In this document: in pieces, positions 51,676 to 58,621 of the stretch | How the letters are laid out: each line of letters opens with the position of its first letter | Numbering within the stretch: position 1 is the stretch's first letter | Source of the DNA: Mesorhizobium sp. M8A.F.Ca.ET.218.01.1.1 | Lineage (GTDB): Bacteria; Pseudomonadota; Alphaproteobacteria; Rhizobiales; Rhizobiaceae | Length of the DNA stretch: 64,000 nucleotides | NCBI RefSeq assembly: GCF_004791165.1 | Contig: NZ_SRUZ01000005.1 | Coordinates: forward strand, 372,001-436,000 | Direction of reading: 5' to 3' | Program-made: the position numbers and the translations under genes | The notes under the pieces: generated by a model | Databases searched by the model: none | The model's input: only the letters and a program-made list of their open reading frames with translations | What the model was told of the DNA's origin: nothing

Positions 51676-52692
51676 GTGGGTGTCGTTCTCAACATTGAAA
51701 ACGGGAAGCGGGAGCCCGCCTCCATCAAGGATCTGATCGATCTGACGGCGACCGATATGGGGCGCGTCAACGAGCTGATCCTGTCCAAGGCCGGCTCCGA
51801 CGTCGAGATGATTCCCGAGGTTGCCAACCACCTGATCTCGTCCGGCGGCAAGCGGCTGAGACCAATGCTGACGCTGGCCGCGGCGCAGATGTTCGGCTAT
51901 GCCGGCGAGGGCCATGTCAAGCTCGCCACTTCGGTCGAGTTCATGCACACGGCCACGCTCCTGCACGACGACGTCGTCGATGAAAGCGGCATGCGGCGCG
52001 GCAAGAAGACCGCCCGCATGATCTGGGGCAACCAGGCCAGCGTGCTGGTCGGCGATTTCCTGCTCGGCCAGGCCTTCCGCATGATGGTCGATGTCGGCTC
52101 GCTCGAAGCGCTCGACATCCTGTCGAGCGCCGCTTCGATCATCGCCGAGGGCGAGGTGATGCAGCTTGCCGCCGCCAAGAACCTCGAAACCACGGAGGAC
52201 GAGCACTTCGCCGTCATCAAGGCCAAGACCGCCGCGCTGTTTTCGGCCGCCGCCGAGGTTGGCCCGGTCATCGCCCAGGCGACCCGCAACGATCGCGCGG
52301 CGCTGCGCTCCTACGGCATGAATCTCGGTCTTGCCTTCCAGCTCATCGACGACGCGCTGGACTATGGCGGCACCAGCAAGGATCTCGGCAAGAATGTCGG
52401 CGACGATTTCCGCGAGGGCAAGGTCACCTTGCCGGTCATCCTCGCCTACCGGCGCGGCAGCAAGGCCGAACGCACCTTCTGGAAGCGCGCCATCGAGGAC
52501 AATGTCACCGATGACGCCGGACTGGAAAAGGCGATCGGCCTGATGACCCGCCACGGCGCCATTGCCGACACCATCGGGCGCGCCCGCCATTTCGGCGAGA
52601 TCGCCCGCGACGCGCTGGCGCCGCTGGAAGAGACGCCGCAGAAATCGGCGCTGGTCGACGTCATCGACTTCTGCATCAGCCGGGTGAACTGA
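51676..52692 (+). CDS. Polyprenyl (octa/decaprenyl) diphosphate synthase
   Basis: A 338-residue trans-prenyl synthase making the ubiquinone side chain. The two aspartate-rich motifs are LLHDDVVDESGMRRGK and FQLIDDALDYGG, and GGKRLRPMLTLAAA is the isopentenyl-diphosphate site. The start GTG at 51676 is preferred over GTG at 51667, since GGGAG is 8 bases before it and the protein then begins VGVVLNIE, as in rhizobial relatives. Ubiquinone-10 chain length is usual in this group, but chain length cannot be read here. Confidence 0.93.
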   Translation: MGVVLNIENGKREPASIKDLIDLTATDMGRVNELILSKAGSDVEMIPEVANHLISSGGKRLRPMLTLAAAQMFGYAGEGHVKLATSVEFMHTATLLHDDVVDESGMRRGKKTARMIWGNQASVLVGDFLLGQAFRMMVDVGSLEALDILSSAASIIAEGEVMQLAAAKNLETTEDEHFAVIKAKTAALFSAAAEVGPVIAQATRNDRAALRSYGMNLGLAFQLIDDALDYGGTSKDLGKNVGDDFREGKVTLPVILAYRRGSKAERTFWKRAIEDNVTDDAGLEKAIGLMTRHGAIADTIGRARHFGEIARDALAPLEETPQKSALVDVIDFCISRVN

Positions 52693-52787
52693 GAAGACCG
52701 GCTTTCACGGGGCACCTGCCGGCTGCGCTAGAGGAAAGACGCCTGTGAATTCGCCCCCGCCGTCTCGACAAGCGGCCTTGCCGCAAA

Positions 52788-52797
52788 TTATCTATAA
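52788..52797. promoter_or_regulatory. BioR box before bioR
   Basis: TTATCTATAA matches the known BioR operator TTATMKATAA of alphaproteobacteria. It ends 3 bases before the bioR ATG, so BioR probably represses its own gene, with the site lying across the expected ribosome-binding position. Confidence 0.88.
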
Positions 52798-52800
52798 ATC

Positions 52801-53469
52801 ATGGCAAAGGGCACGGACGACACCATAGCGGTGCGCATCAGCAAGGTACTGGCGGACCGCATCATCTCCGGCGCGATCGAGCCGGGGGCGAGGCTGCGGC
52901 AGGATCATGTCGCCGAGGAATTCAACACCAGCCATGTCCCCGTGCGCGAGGCGTTCCGCCGCCTCGAGGCGCAGGGCCTGGCCGTCAGTGAGCCGCGCCG
53001 TGGCGTGCGCGTCGCTGCCTTCGATCTGGGCGAGGTCAAGGAAGTCGCCGAAATGCGGGCCGCACTCGAAGTGCTGGCACTGCGCCACGCCGCGCCGCAC
53101 CTGACTTCGGCCATTCTCGACCAGGCCGAGGAGGCGACCAAGGCCGGCGACAAATCCCGCGACGTCAGGTCGTGGGAGGAGGCCAATCGTGCCTTTCACC
53201 GGCTGATCCTCGCACCATGCGGCATGCCGCGCCTGCTTGCCACCATCGACGACCTCCACGCGGCAAGCGCCCGCTTCCTGTTCGCGGCATGGCGCTCGGA
53301 ATGGGAGACGCGCACCGATCAGGACCACCGGGCGATCCTCGCCGCCTTGCGGCAGGGCAACGCCGAATCGGCCGCGGCAACACTGGGACGGCATGTCCAA
53401 TGGATTGGTCGCAAGCCGATCAGGACAGCGTCCGGCGCCACGCGCGAAGCTTTCGCGATCGTGGGTTAA
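52801..53469 (+). CDS. bioR: GntR-family biotin regulator BioR
   Basis: A 222-residue GntR regulator with winged helix at residues 9-72 (LADRIISGAIEPGARLRQDH, then TSHVPVREAFRRLEAQGLAV) and an FCD domain. The gene lies upstream of bioY with two TTATCTATAA boxes, one before each gene, which identifies it as BioR. BioR represses biotin uptake and synthesis when biotin is present. With the box abutting the ATG, the mRNA may be nearly leaderless, or a GTG at 52831 may serve as a start. Confidence 0.92.
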   Translation: MAKGTDDTIAVRISKVLADRIISGAIEPGARLRQDHVAEEFNTSHVPVREAFRRLEAQGLAVSEPRRGVRVAAFDLGEVKEVAEMRAALEVLALRHAAPHLTSAILDQAEEATKAGDKSRDVRSWEEANRAFHRLILAPCGMPRLLATIDDLHAASARFLFAAWRSEWETRTDQDHRAILAALRQGNAESAAATLGRHVQWIGRKPIRTASGATREAFAIVG

Positions 53470-53540
53470 GCGACCTTTTCCGAGCTCAGGCTTGCTAAAG
53501 ATCCAAAAATGTGGATTCGATAATAGATCGAATGCAGAAA

Positions 53541-53550
53541 TTATCTATAA
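53541..53550. promoter_or_regulatory. BioR box before bioY
   Basis: TTATCTATAA, identical to the box before bioR, lies 26 bases upstream of the bioY ATG. It marks bioY and the downstream DUF1284 gene as BioR targets. Confidence 0.9.
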
Positions 53551-53575
53551 TTTTGGATCGATTGAAGGGAAGCCT

Positions 53576-54169
53576 ATGACCAACCTCGCATTCTCGTCCG
53601 CAAGACCGTCCTTCAGCCCGCTGCGCCTCCAGCAGCGATCGGTCGGCTGGCAGGCCGGCGCCGTCGTGCTTGGCACGCTCTTCCTGGCGCTATCCTCCTA
53701 CATCGAGGTGCCGATGGTGCCGGTTCCGGTGACCATGCAGACCTTCGCCGTGACGTTGATCGGCGCACTCTATGGCTGGCGGCTTGGCGCGGTGACGATC
53801 GCCGCTTGGTTGGTCGAAGGCGCTGTCGGCTTTCCTGTCCTGGCCGGGGGAGCTGCCGGCATGCAGCACTTCGTCGGCCCTACGGGCGGCTATCTCTTTG
53901 CCTTCCCGGTTGTCGGCGCACTTGTCGGCTGGCTGGCCGAACGCGGCTGGAACGGTAACAGGGTGGTGCTCGCCTTTATTGCCATGCTGCTCGGCAACCT
54001 TGCCTGCCTGGTGCTCGGAACGGCCTGGCTTGCCGTCATGATCGGCGCCGAGAAGGCCATCACCCTCGGCTTCGTGCCGTTCATCGTCGGCGGATTGCTG
54101 AAGTCGGCGCTTGGCGCCGCGACGCTGATGGCGCTTCCGCGCGGCAAGATGAACCTGCCGACGCCGTGA
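53576..54169 (+). CDS. bioY: Biotin transporter substrate-binding component BioY
   Basis: A 197-residue S-component with six hydrophobic segments. PMVPVPVTMQTFAVTLIGAL and GFPVLAGGAAGMQHFVGPTG, with GGYLFAFPVVGALVGWLAE, are the conserved BioY blocks. No bioM or bioN is adjacent, so it works alone or with a shared ECF module. AAGGGA precedes the ATG. A BioR box lies upstream. Its GTGA stop overlaps the start of the DUF1284 gene. Confidence 0.95.
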   Translation: MTNLAFSSARPSFSPLRLQQRSVGWQAGAVVLGTLFLALSSYIEVPMVPVPVTMQTFAVTLIGALYGWRLGAVTIAAWLVEGAVGFPVLAGGAAGMQHFVGPTGGYLFAFPVVGALVGWLAERGWNGNRVVLAFIAMLLGNLACLVLGTAWLAVMIGAEKAITLGFVPFIVGGLLKSALGAATLMALPRGKMNLPTP

Positions 54170-54615
54170 CGATCAGGCTTCGCGCCCATCATCTCCTTTG
54201 CCTGCTCACCTATGTGGGCAAGGGATACAGTCCCGCTTTCACCGCCAATTATGACGGGATCGCGGAGCGCCTGAGCCGGGGCGAGGACATCCTCCTCGTT
54301 TCCGGACCGGACGACATCTGCGCCCCGTTGCTTGGCGAGCCGGATCCGCACTGCTTGCGCGACAGCGCGGCCGGGCGAGACCGGCAGGCAAGGGATGACG
54401 TGGAAGCGCTGCTGGCTCGGCCGATCCGTGACGGCGTCCGCCTCGATCTCGATGCCACGATCCTGATGCGGCTACGGCAGGCGTTTTCGGCCGGCCACGT
54501 GCGCAAGGCTTGCGTGGGCTGCGAATGGAACGGGCTGTGCGGCGCGGTGGCAAGCGGTGGTTATCGCGATACGCGGCTGCAACGGCCTGTTGACGCGCAA
54601 AACTGTCCCATTTAG
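54166..54615 (+). CDS. DUF1284-domain protein coupled to bioY
   Basis: A 149-residue cytoplasmic protein of the DUF1284 family, beginning TIRLRAHHLLCLLTYVGKGY. Cysteines are clustered (LLCLL, DICAP, DPHCL and ACVGCEWNGLC), which suggests metal or iron-sulfur binding. The GTG overlaps the bioY stop, so it is translated with bioY and should be under BioR. A role linked to biotin, for example in biotin synthase chemistry or uptake, is possible but not shown. Confidence 0.88.
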   Translation: MTIRLRAHHLLCLLTYVGKGYSPAFTANYDGIAERLSRGEDILLVSGPDDICAPLLGEPDPHCLRDSAAGRDRQARDDVEALLARPIRDGVRLDLDATILMRLRQAFSAGHVRKACVGCEWNGLCGAVASGGYRDTRLQRPVDAQNCPI

Positions 54616-54627
54616 CCATGGTTTGTT

Positions 54628-54644
54628 AATCGGGTGACCCGATT
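54628..54644. terminator. 17-bp perfect palindrome after the DUF1284 gene
   Basis: AATCGGGTGACCCGATT can fold as a 6-bp stem with a GGGTGACC loop region or serve as a symmetric binding site. It starts 13 bases after the DUF1284 stop and about 110 bases before the TPR gene. No U-tract follows, so it may be either a hairpin terminator or an operator. Confidence 0.4.
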
Positions 54645-54755
54645 GTGAATTTCGGGTAGATTGAAGCGCGACCCCAAAAAGGCCATGCTTTGCCCGGAAA
54701 GATCGAGTCTGGGTCGATCCCGCTGATGCGGAGATGGCGCCTGGCTGAAAGGGAT

Positions 54756-56534
54756 ATGATGCAGCAAGGACGTGCGCGCTGGCTGACAAGGCTGGCAATT
54801 GTGACGGGCATGGCGATCTCGGCTTTGCCGGCCTATGCCAAGCAATCAACCGAACCGGTCAAGATCTCGTCGTTCTCGGGCGCCTACCTGGCTGCCCGGA
54901 TCGCGGAAGGCGACAACGACCTCGACAGCGCCATCGCGTACTACAAGCAGGCCTTGGCTTTCAATCCGAGCGACACCGCGCTGCAGCAGAGCCTGATGCT
55001 GTCGCTGATCGCGCAAGGCCGCTTCGACGAGTCGCTGGTCTATGCCGACAAGCTCAAGGAAGTGCCCGATGTCGAGCGCTTCTCGCGCCTGGCGCTGGCG
55101 GTCGATTCCTTCCACAAGAAGGATTTCACCAAGGCGCAGTACTGGCTCAAGCTGTCGCTGGAATCCGATCTTGACCGGCTGATCTCCGGCGTCATGTCCG
55201 GCTGGGCCGAACAAGGTGCCGGCCAGGCCAGCGAAGCGATGGCTTCGATCGACAAGCTGCAGGGGCCGGACTGGTTCGGCCTGTTCAAATCCTTCCACCG
55301 CGCCCTGGTCGCCGATGCCGCCAACATGCCTGAAAAGGCGGAGGCGATCTACGCCGCGACGATGCAGGATACCGCCGCCGGCGGTGCGGCGCCTGAAACC
55401 TGGATGCGCAACGCGCAGGCCTATGCCTCATTCCTGGCCCGCAAGGGCGACAAGGCCAAGGCGATCTCGGTGCTCGACCAGGCCGAGGCGTTTTCGCCGG
55501 GCAAGCTGGAAATCGTCGCCTTGCGCGCCAGGATAAGCAAGGGCGACAAGATCGCGCCCTTCGTGTCCGGTCCGTCCGACGGTGCTTCCGAAATCCTGCT
55601 CGATCTTGCCACCGCGCTCAACCGTGGCGGCGGCGAGCCATTCGTGCGCCTCTATTTGCAATATGCCTTGGCCCTGAAGCCGGACAGCGACGCGGCCCTC
55701 GTGCAGCTCGCCGCCGTCGCCGAACAGTTGAAGGACGGCGAAGGCGCCATCGCGCTCTATCGGCGTATCCCCGACTCTTCGCCGCTGAAGGAGATTTCGG
55801 ACCTGCAGCTTGGCCTCAACCTTGCCGATCTCGACCGCCATGACGAGGCGATCACGCATCTCAAGGCCTTCGTCGAAGCCCATCCCGACGACATGCGTGC
55901 CTATCTGGCGCTCGGCGGTGTCTACTCCTCGAAGGATGATTTCCGTTCCGCCGCCAATCTCTACGACAAGGCCGTCGAGGTGCTGAAGACGCCGACCGCT
56001 GCCAACTGGAACATCTTCTACCAGCGCGGCATCGCCTATGAGCGGCTGAAGGAATGGCCGAAAGCCGAGCCGAATTTCCGCAAGGCGCTGGAGTTGCAGC
56101 CAGACCAGCCGCAGGTGCTGAACTATCTCGGCTATTCCTGGGTCGACATGAACACCAACCTGAAGGAAGGCCTGGAGATGATCCAGAAAGCCGTCGATCT
56201 CAGGCCGAGCGACGGCTACATCGTCGATTCCCTGGGTTGGGCCTATTTCCGCCTCGGCCGCTTCGATGACGCGGTGCGCGAGATGGAACGCGCGGTCTCG
56301 CTGAAGCCGGAAGATCCGGTTCTGAACGACCATCTGGGCGACGCCTATTGGCGCGTCGGCCGCAAGCTGGAAGCGACTTTCCAGTGGAACCAGGCCCGCG
56401 ACCTGAAGCCCGATCCCGATGTGCTGGCCACCTTGCAGCAGAAGCTGATGAAGGGCCTGCCGCCGATCGAGTCCAACACGGCGCAGGAAACCCCGAAGGT
56501 CAAGCCAGAGCCGGTTCCCGCCCCGAAGGGGTGA
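54756..56534 (+). CDS. Exported tetratricopeptide repeat protein
   Basis: A 592-residue protein with a signal peptide (LTRLAIVTGMAISALPAYAK) and multiple TPR units, e.g. DLDSAIAYYKQALAFNPSDT near the start and FRKALELQPDQPQVLNYLGY and LKPEDPVLNDHLGDAYWRVG near the end. It resembles the long periplasmic or membrane-bound TPR proteins of rhizobia of unknown role, possibly in assembling an envelope complex. ATG at 54756 or 54759 follows AAAGGGA; upstream sequence is not needed. Confidence 0.9.
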   Translation: MMQQGRARWLTRLAIVTGMAISALPAYAKQSTEPVKISSFSGAYLAARIAEGDNDLDSAIAYYKQALAFNPSDTALQQSLMLSLIAQGRFDESLVYADKLKEVPDVERFSRLALAVDSFHKKDFTKAQYWLKLSLESDLDRLISGVMSGWAEQGAGQASEAMASIDKLQGPDWFGLFKSFHRALVADAANMPEKAEAIYAATMQDTAAGGAAPETWMRNAQAYASFLARKGDKAKAISVLDQAEAFSPGKLEIVALRARISKGDKIAPFVSGPSDGASEILLDLATALNRGGGEPFVRLYLQYALALKPDSDAALVQLAAVAEQLKDGEGAIALYRRIPDSSPLKEISDLQLGLNLADLDRHDEAITHLKAFVEAHPDDMRAYLALGGVYSSKDDFRSAANLYDKAVEVLKTPTAANWNIFYQRGIAYERLKEWPKAEPNFRKALELQPDQPQVLNYLGYSWVDMNTNLKEGLEMIQKAVDLRPSDGYIVDSLGWAYFRLGRFDDAVREMERAVSLKPEDPVLNDHLGDAYWRVGRKLEATFQWNQARDLKPDPDVLATLQQKLMKGLPPIESNTAQETPKVKPEPVPAPKG

Positions 56535-56555
56535 AAATCGCCTTTTTGAAATGCG

Positions 56556-56581
56556 AACGGGGCTCTTCGGAGCCCCGTTTT
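56556..56581. terminator. Intrinsic terminator with UUCG tetraloop
   Basis: AACGGGGCTC-TTCG-GAGCCCCGTT is a perfect 10-bp stem with a UUCG loop and T-run. It lies 20 bases after the TPR stop and 55 bases before the convergent GNAT stop; the A-run on the left also allows it to end the minus-strand transcript. Confidence 0.88.
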
Positions 56582-56635
56582 CGTTGGAAAGGCGCATGGC
56601 GTTCCCAGTAGACGCGGCGACGCGCTGGAGCGTCC

Positions 56636-57097
56636 TCAGAACATCTTTCGATAGACGACGAAGCCCGAGCGTTCGCCGACCTTGTCATAGAGCTTCATCG
56701 CCGTGTGATTGGTTTCATGCGTCAGCCAGTACACTCGGCCGGAACCGGCCGCCCGGGCGCGCTCATAGACGCCTTCGATCAGCGCCCGGCCGATGCCTTT
56801 GCCGCGCGAGGCCTCGTTGGTGAAAAGGTCCTGCAGATAGCAGTTCGGTGCGATCGCCGTCGTGCTGCGGTGGAACAGGTAGTGGACGAGGCCAAGCAAC
56901 TGGCTCCCGCTTTCGGCGACCAGCGCATGGACCGGCTCGTAGGCGTCGAAGAAGCGCGACCACGTCATTGCGGTGATGTCGCTCGCCAGCGCCATCTCGC
57001 CCGAACGGCCATAGAACGCGTTGTAGCCGTCCCACAGCGGCAGCCACTGCTCGAAATCGTGGCGCGTGACGGGGCGGATGATGATCGGGTTGGACAT
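56636..57097 (-). CDS. GNAT-family N-acetyltransferase
   Basis: A 153-residue single-domain acetyltransferase. The acetyl-CoA loop is seen in LFTNEASRGKGIGRALIEGV (R/Q-x-x-G-x-G/A pattern). The C-terminal GRVYWLTHETNHTAMKLYDK is typical of amino-group acetyltransferases. The substrate is unknown. It converges on the large TPR gene with a shared terminator. Confidence 0.92.
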   Translation of the reverse strand: MSNPIIIRPVTRHDFEQWLPLWDGYNAFYGRSGEMALASDITAMTWSRFFDAYEPVHALVAESGSQLLGLVHYLFHRSTTAIAPNCYLQDLFTNEASRGKGIGRALIEGVYERARAAGSGRVYWLTHETNHTAMKLYDKVGERSGFVVYRKMF

Positions 57098-57300
57098 GGC
57101 TCGACCTGCTGTGCTTGACGCGGATGCTTTGTCGAATTGGATCGCGGACCGTGGCGGCGGGCAATGGGCCAGTCGCTGGGCAACGTTTCAACATAGTCCG
57201 GCATGCTCACCGCGGCTCGCATCGGACGCGCCTTGCTTGACGCTTCGCCGCCGTGTCTCTAGGACGTGGCCGCAAGCTAGCCTGTGTCGCCGAGGCCATC

Positions 57301-58248
57301 GTGACGATTGAAATCCCAGCCCATATGCACCCCAGCCGCTCGTTCCAGGGGCTGATCCTGACCTTGCACAATTATTGGGCCGCCTATGGCTGCGTCATCC
57401 TGCAGCCCTATGACATGGAGGTTGGCGCCGGCACGTTTCATCCGGCAACGACGCTGCGCGCACTCGGGCCAAAGCGCTGGAACGCGGCCTACGTCCAGCC
57501 TTCGCGCCGTCCCAAGGACGGCCGCTATGGCGAGAACCCCAACCGGCTGCAGCATTACTATCAGTACCAGGTGATCCTGAAGCCCAATCCGCCAAACCTG
57601 CAGGAGCTCTATCTCGGCTCGCTGGCGGCGATCGGCGTCGACCCTCTGCTGCACGACATACGCTTCGTCGAGGACGACTGGGAAAGCCCGACGCTGGGCG
57701 CCTGGGGCCTTGGCTGGGAATGCTGGTGCGACGGCATGGAAGTGTCGCAGTTCACCTATTTCCAGCAGGTCTGCGGCATCGAATGCGCGCCGGTGGCGGG
57801 CGAACTCACTTACGGCCTGGAGCGCCTGGCCATGTATGTGCAGGGCGTCGACAATGTCTACGACCTCAACTTCAACGGCCGCGAAGGCGCCGACAAGGTC
57901 ACCTATGGCGACGTGTTCCTGCAGGCCGAGCAGGAATATTCGCGCCACAATTTCGAATACGCCAACACGGCGATGCTGCTGCGGCACTTCGAGGACGCCG
58001 AAGCCGAGTGCAAGGCGTTGCTCGAGGCCGGCGCGCCGGCATCGAACGACAATCTGCCGATGCACAAAATGGTCTTTCCAGCCTACGACCAGTGCATCAA
58101 GGCGAGCCACGTCTTCAACCTGCTCGATGCGCGTGGCGTGATCTCGGTCACCGAGCGGCAGAGTTATATCCTGCGGGTGCGTAATCTGGCGAAAGCCTGC
58201 GGCGAGGCGTTCCTGAAAACGCAGGCCGGTGGATTGGCGGCGGCCTGA
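57301..58248 (+). CDS. glyQ: Glycyl-tRNA synthetase, alpha subunit
   Basis: A 315-residue class II synthetase subunit that activates glycine. GCVILQPYDMEVGAGTFHPA is the opening block, followed by RPKDGRYGENPNRLQHYYQY and GLERLAMYVQGV; all are strongly conserved. GTG start at 57301 with GAGG 5 bases before it. The beta subunit gene follows 373 bases later, a longer gap than usual. Confidence 0.97.
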   Translation: MTIEIPAHMHPSRSFQGLILTLHNYWAAYGCVILQPYDMEVGAGTFHPATTLRALGPKRWNAAYVQPSRRPKDGRYGENPNRLQHYYQYQVILKPNPPNLQELYLGSLAAIGVDPLLHDIRFVEDDWESPTLGAWGLGWECWCDGMEVSQFTYFQQVCGIECAPVAGELTYGLERLAMYVQGVDNVYDLNFNGREGADKVTYGDVFLQAEQEYSRHNFEYANTAMLLRHFEDAEAECKALLEAGAPASNDNLPMHKMVFPAYDQCIKASHVFNLLDARGVISVTERQSYILRVRNLAKACGEAFLKTQAGGLAAA

Positions 58249-58251
58249 GTC

Positions 58252-58479
58252 TCAAGCGCCGTTGATCATTTCGAGGGAAGCGCTGATCGGCGGCAGGATC
58301 TGGCCGCTCGGACCAGACATCGTCCGCAGCGCCTGCCGCACGCCCGGCATGGAGAAGGCGCCGTGGGCCTGCGCGGTGAAGCAGGCGCTGAGCGCGAGGA
58401 TTTGAAGAAGTCTGGATGCCGTTTCATCGTCGTTCAGCCAATAGTTCTCTGCCTGAGCGTGGGTCGCTTCAGCGCTGCG
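58252..58479 (-). pseudogene. Gene fragment between glyQ and glyS
   Basis: An open frame of 75 codons on the opposite strand, bounded by TAA at the 5' side and TGA at the 3' side, with no ATG or GTG near its front. The translation, with AENYWLNDDETASRLLQILA and GAFSMPGVRQALRTMSGPSG, has coding-like third-base use typical of this genome. It looks like the C-terminal remnant of a gene cut off by the glyS region. I cannot name the parent family. The rest of the 373-base gap (58480-58621) shows nothing recognisable. Confidence 0.4.
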
Positions 58480-58621
58480 TTAGGTTCATGGAAATCTTTG
58501 ATCCAAGGACGGGCCGGATCGCCTCATCCCGACAGGAGGGTCAAAATTTCTGGAAAGGGTGACAGCGGCCAGCCGAGTTGCTATGCCCCGCGCGGACCAC
58601 TCTCCCGCATGAGCTGACCCT

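Noticed and set aside
58363..58617. 84-codon plus-strand frame between glyQ and glyS
   Set aside because: No conserved features, starts inside the region where the opposite strand has better coding signal, and has no ribosome site.
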